Shown: positions 60,847 to 64,000 of the stretch, piece by piece
How positions within the stretch are numbered: the first letter of the stretch is position 1
Layout of the letters: every line of letters begins with the position of its first letter
Source: Trifolium pratense
Taxonomy: Eukaryota > Streptophyta > Magnoliopsida > Fabales > Fabaceae
NCBI RefSeq assembly: GCF_020283565.1
Contig: NC_060065.1
Coordinates: 52,316,409 to 52,380,408 of the forward strand
Reading direction: 5' to 3'
Length of the DNA: 64,000 nt
Program-made: the position numbers and the translations under genes
Notes under the pieces: generated by a model
Database searches by the model: none
What the model was told of the DNA's origin: nothing
What the model saw: only the letters and a program-made list of their open reading frames with translations

Positions 60847-61997
60847 ATCACGTGATATTCATAGCTAGAGACATCCCGTGAGAGAGGTAGGGGCCATTGC
60901 ATCTTGTTACGTAAGAGACAAACAATATATATACAATGGTTTTTCTTAAATTATATATCTCTTATGAATTATAGTATATAGTACTAGTTAATAATTATAA
61001 TGTAGGGCAAAGAAGCTTGAAAGAGAAATGACGCGGTTTTTCTCTCCATGCTTTACAGTTGGAGTATATATAGAAAGAGAGAACTTTACAGTGTCAGATA
61101 TATATGGGGTACTGGCTGGCGTCTATGACCTACTTTCTTTGTTTTTAGTGACCTTTCAGCTGTGAAGGCCGTGTGAAATTTTTTGTGACTAAAACTAATG
61201 TAAGTTGGTAGATGCATTCTGGCTACTTGCAAATTGCAATTACCGACTCGCCAAAATCTCTATTGTCATTTGAGTTGGTTACTCCTCGTGGTATTCTTGA
61301 GTTTTTGGATGTGGGTGTGTGTGGGAAAAGTAAATTCGGGTAGTTGTTAATTTGGCATGTTATCATGTGGTTATCATGTGGACTATATAAAATTTCTGAA
61401 ATGATGCAATTTTTTTGGAGTGGAACCTCTTCTATTGAATATTTGGTAGATATATACGATGAAACTTTAATCTCTCGAAAATTATTTCTAGGTAAAATGA
61501 TGGCTTCCTAAAGATGAGAGAACCTCTTTTACCGTAATGTATTAAGTAATCTACAGAGTAATAGTTTTAATAACTTTATAAGGATGCAAAACTTAATACA
61601 TTATAGCAAACTACAAAAATCTAGTTGTCAAACCCATAATCTTTTTTAGATAGTAATAGTATTAATAAATTAGGGGTGCAAAATTTAATATATTACTTGT
61701 TTGACGAATTTGTTTCAAAAAGTGTTCGAAGAATGACTTGTCTTAAGTAGTTAGAAAATATTTTATTGTTATTAATTAGAACATGAATCTATTTACGTTA
61801 ATTACGAGGATGATTATTTTGTTTTTGCTATTTGCAATTTAAAGTGAGAATAATTCTTTAAAAAAATTGCATTTTATTTTTTGACCTCCAAAAACTCAAA
61901 TTGGACCCTGTGGAGAGGTTGCCACAATCGCAGTTGTTAGCCGCCATTTGAAACCACGACTCTAACATTTGATAGCTTAAACATACAGAGGTTATTA

Positions 61998-62147
61998 CTC
62001 CCTTCGGTCCTTATTGTAAGAAGAAGTTGGTTTTTTAGATTCATAGAAAGTTTGGTGTATTTGGTCTATAATATGGATCAAATACATTTAACATTCTATA
62101 AATCTCAAAAGTAAATTTTTTTTTATAATAAGAACCGGAAGGATGAG
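61998..62147. mobile_element. Stowaway-like MITE
   Basis: Ends CTCCCTTCGGTCCTTATTGT and AATAAGAACCGGAAGGATGAG with TA on both sides (61996-61997, 62148-62149); 150 bp. Confidence 0.8.
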
Positions 62148-62624
62148 TATAAAGTAACATCACATAAATAAATTGAAGGATTTCAGTATAATTGTTTTTT
62201 AGGATATAGTATGCATTTAGAATGGACCTACAAAATTATGTGAGTTACATTAAAAGTCTCAAAATGATGTAATTTTCTTCGAGTTCCATTGTGTTAAGCA
62301 ATTGGTGGATATAAAAACCTTCAACATTTTTTTTATTAATTAAAAATAAGATGATTATGATTATGAGTTCATACAAAATTTATATGCATAGTTGAATTTG
62401 TCCAATATAAACCTTCCAAAAAGAGTTCAGATACATACATAACGTAGATATACACTTTTATTTATTAGAACGAATTCACATAGATATACACTTCCCTCCC
62501 TTTTCACTTTCCATGCCCAATCATAAACACTCAAAAAACATCACTGTATCATAGTAGCCATTGCAAAAGGAAAATAAAAAAATCAATGTGTCATAGTAGC
62601 TTAATATGTCACATAACACCCGTT

Positions 62625-63497
62625 CTAGTAGATTTTGTTGTAAAAACCTCCCACAAACACAATTCCAACAAGTGCCACCAATGTTCCACACATGTCGATC
62701 CTCATAGCACCCGAGGTCACAGTTGGAACAACTTGCGACGATGAAGAATCATCTGAAGACACGGGTTTCTCCTTATCTGCCTTCGGCGCCTTAGCATCCT
62801 CAATAGTAGTAGGTGCCGGTGCTAAAGCTGGTACCTCTGCTACAATTTTCTTAGTAGGAAAAAATTCCGACGGAATAAGCACTTTACCAACCTTATAAAT
62901 AGCAAGATGTTTATCCGAATATATAATTCCACTAATCGTTGTGTTAACATGTCCGGTTGAAATGTTCACATTTCCACCATAACTAATCACATTAAGTTCA
63001 ACTTTTCCAGGTTTGTTACCGGCAAGTGTTCGAACCGGGTTAGTTAAAGTATCGAAATTTGAGCTAGATACAAAATCAGGAACGACGTGGAATTGAAGTA
63101 GTTCGAGTTTTTGTTCGTTTGAGAGTGTGTTGAGGAATCCTGGTTTAAGTTCTGAGAAGGCGGAATCCTCTGGCGCCAAAATGGTTAAGCCGCCGGATTT
63201 TATGGTTAAGAGTTGTGAGTTTAATTGGTTGATTAGTTGGGTTGTTTTCATGAGACGGAGGAAGATGTTGAATGAATTAGCTTGTTTTAGGATTTGAGCT
63301 ATGTTTGTTGAGGAAGTTTCAGGGGTATTGTTGTCATTTGGTGATTGGGGTAATGTAGGGATTAAGGGTTTTGTTGGGGCTGAAGTTGGTGATTGAATTG
63401 GTGACGTGGCAGGAGATACTGCTGCTAAAGTGGTGGAACATAAGAGGGAAATAACTAGTAGTGAGATGCATAAGAGAGATTGGTTTTGAGAATTCAT
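62625..63497 (-). CDS. Fasciclin-like arabinogalactan protein (FLA), 290 aa
   Basis: This is a cell-surface glycoprotein of the wall/plasma-membrane interface; single-FAS1 FLAs of this type are linked to secondary-wall and cellulose properties. It is intronless. Order: signal peptide (1-25, ending STTLA); AGP-type Pro/Ser/Thr region (SPATSPIQSPTSAP, about 28-41); one FAS1 domain (about 65-215) with the conserved H1 box near NPVRTLAG and the H2 box near HLAIYKVGKVLIP; a second short Ala-Pro region (PALAPAPTT); and a C-terminal hydrophobic tail (about 264-286) expected to be exchanged for a GPI anchor. Several N-glycosylation sequons (NIS, NTT) lie in the FAS1 domain. The length and single domain match FLA group A (FLA11/12-like). 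The exact orthologue is not assigned. Confidence 0.93.
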   Translation of the reverse strand: MNSQNQSLLCISLLVISLLCSTTLAAVSPATSPIQSPTSAPTKPLIPTLPQSPNDNNTPETSSTNIAQILKQANSFNIFLRLMKTTQLINQLNSQLLTIKSGGLTILAPEDSAFSELKPGFLNTLSNEQKLELLQFHVVPDFVSSSNFDTLTNPVRTLAGNKPGKVELNVISYGGNVNISTGHVNTTISGIIYSDKHLAIYKVGKVLIPSEFFPTKKIVAEVPALAPAPTTIEDAKAPKADKEKPVSSDDSSSSQVVPTVTSGAMRIDMCGTLVALVGIVFVGGFYNKIY

Positions 63498-64000
63498 TAT
63501 TTTGGGGTATGATTATGGGAATTGTAGTTGCAATGATTGTTTGATTGATGAATTGGAAAGATATGGAGTTGTGTGGTTTTATATTGAGATTTTAAGGGAA
63601 ATGATTGGTGGGTGAGTGGTTTGGTTAATTGTGATTTGTGAACTTAATAATATTGTTATATATGGTTGGGAGATTTGGGTGTTGTGTCTATTGAGATGGA
63701 TATATATGATGGAAACTTTGAAGGTGGTAAGTTAGGCAGTGTGAGGTGTAGAGATCCATAAGATGTTAGAAGAATTTGATGTGTGCAAATAAGCAAATTG
63801 TAATGTGATTTTCTAGTGTAAAATCTCATTATTTGGTAAGGATATTAAGATGTCATAGAAGATTGAACAAGTGGACCAATTTTGTTTTTATCTATTTTTT
63901 GCTTGTGAATGTAGGGAAAAGAGAGTGAGAGTTCAATTTGATGTATGTTATTATTGTCAAGAAAAGCTCAATGTGCAAGGAGGCGTGCAAGATTATACTA
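63498..64000. other. FLA upstream region to window end
   Basis: The FLA promoter on the minus strand. A TATAAA lies at 63578-63583. Beyond it AT-rich DNA with no gene seen. Confidence 0.45.
63578..63583 (-). promoter_or_regulatory. TATA box of the FLA gene
   Basis: TATAAA on the minus strand about 80 bp upstream of the FLA ATG, a usual spacing for a short leader. Motif-based only. Confidence 0.5.

Larger units (their letters stand above)
60660..62620. other. Intergenic DNA between the IDD and FLA genes
   Basis: A (TA)n microsatellite of about 38 bp lies at 60804-60842. A Stowaway lies at 61998-62147. Otherwise AT-rich with no gene seen; the last few hundred bases likely include the FLA 3' UTR. 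Confidence 0.45.

Noticed and set aside
1..64000. CRISPR arrays, bacterial operons, phage-like modules
   Set aside because: None seen; repeats here are transposon-derived or tandem arrays without regular spacers, and all major genes are plant genes with introns or known intronless plant families.

Overview
This 64 kb window is AT-rich plant nuclear DNA. Every large gene is split by GT-AG introns, and the intergenic and intronic DNA is full of small transposable elements: Stowaway and Tourist MITEs, tRNA-derived SINEs, a TRIM, a solo LTR and a Helitron-like end. The gene set (SIZ1, ARF4, MLO, SEC61 beta, RRP4, SYP71, NAC, IDD, FLA) is dicot. The MLO C-terminus and the repeat families suggest a legume, most like Medicago. 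That species assignment is inference, not proof.

Layout. At 1-3.8 kb a recent direct duplication (period 2603 bp) carries two identical copies of a small gene of unknown function. At 3.8-6.4 kb lie repeats, including a degenerate tandem array just upstream of the next gene. At 6.9-16.4 kb (+) is a complete 16-exon SIZ1 SUMO E3 ligase (875 aa as assembled here). At 19.1-24.0 kb (-) is a 12-exon ARF4 auxin response factor with two sites matching tasiR-ARF. A tRNA-Pro(AGG) sits at 28.9 kb. At 30.8-35.6 kb (+) is a 14-exon MLO gene with clade-V-like features. At 36.9 kb (+) is intronless SEC61 beta. At 38.8-42.4 kb (-) is exosome subunit RRP4, and at 44.7-46.8 kb (+) the Qc-SNARE SYP71. At 47.3-49.0 kb (-) is a NAC factor, at 54.9 kb (-) an intronless RING-H2 gene, at 58.4-60.5 kb (+) an INDETERMINATE-DOMAIN zinc-finger factor, and at 62.6 kb (-) a GPI-anchored fasciclin-like arabinogalactan protein.

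The genes do not form an operon or a visible pathway cluster; they are ordinary neighbours on a plant chromosome arm. The unusual content is the transposon layering: an LTR inside a Stowaway inside an RRP4 intron, a 272-bp TRIM inside a MITE that fills a NAC intron, a long-hairpin MITE inside a Stowaway, and several short SINEs with clear 15-21 bp target-site duplications. I found no CRISPR array, no phage-like system and no convincing undescribed multi-gene system. Exon borders were derived by hand from reading frame, GT-AG signals and family similarity. I had no transcript data.
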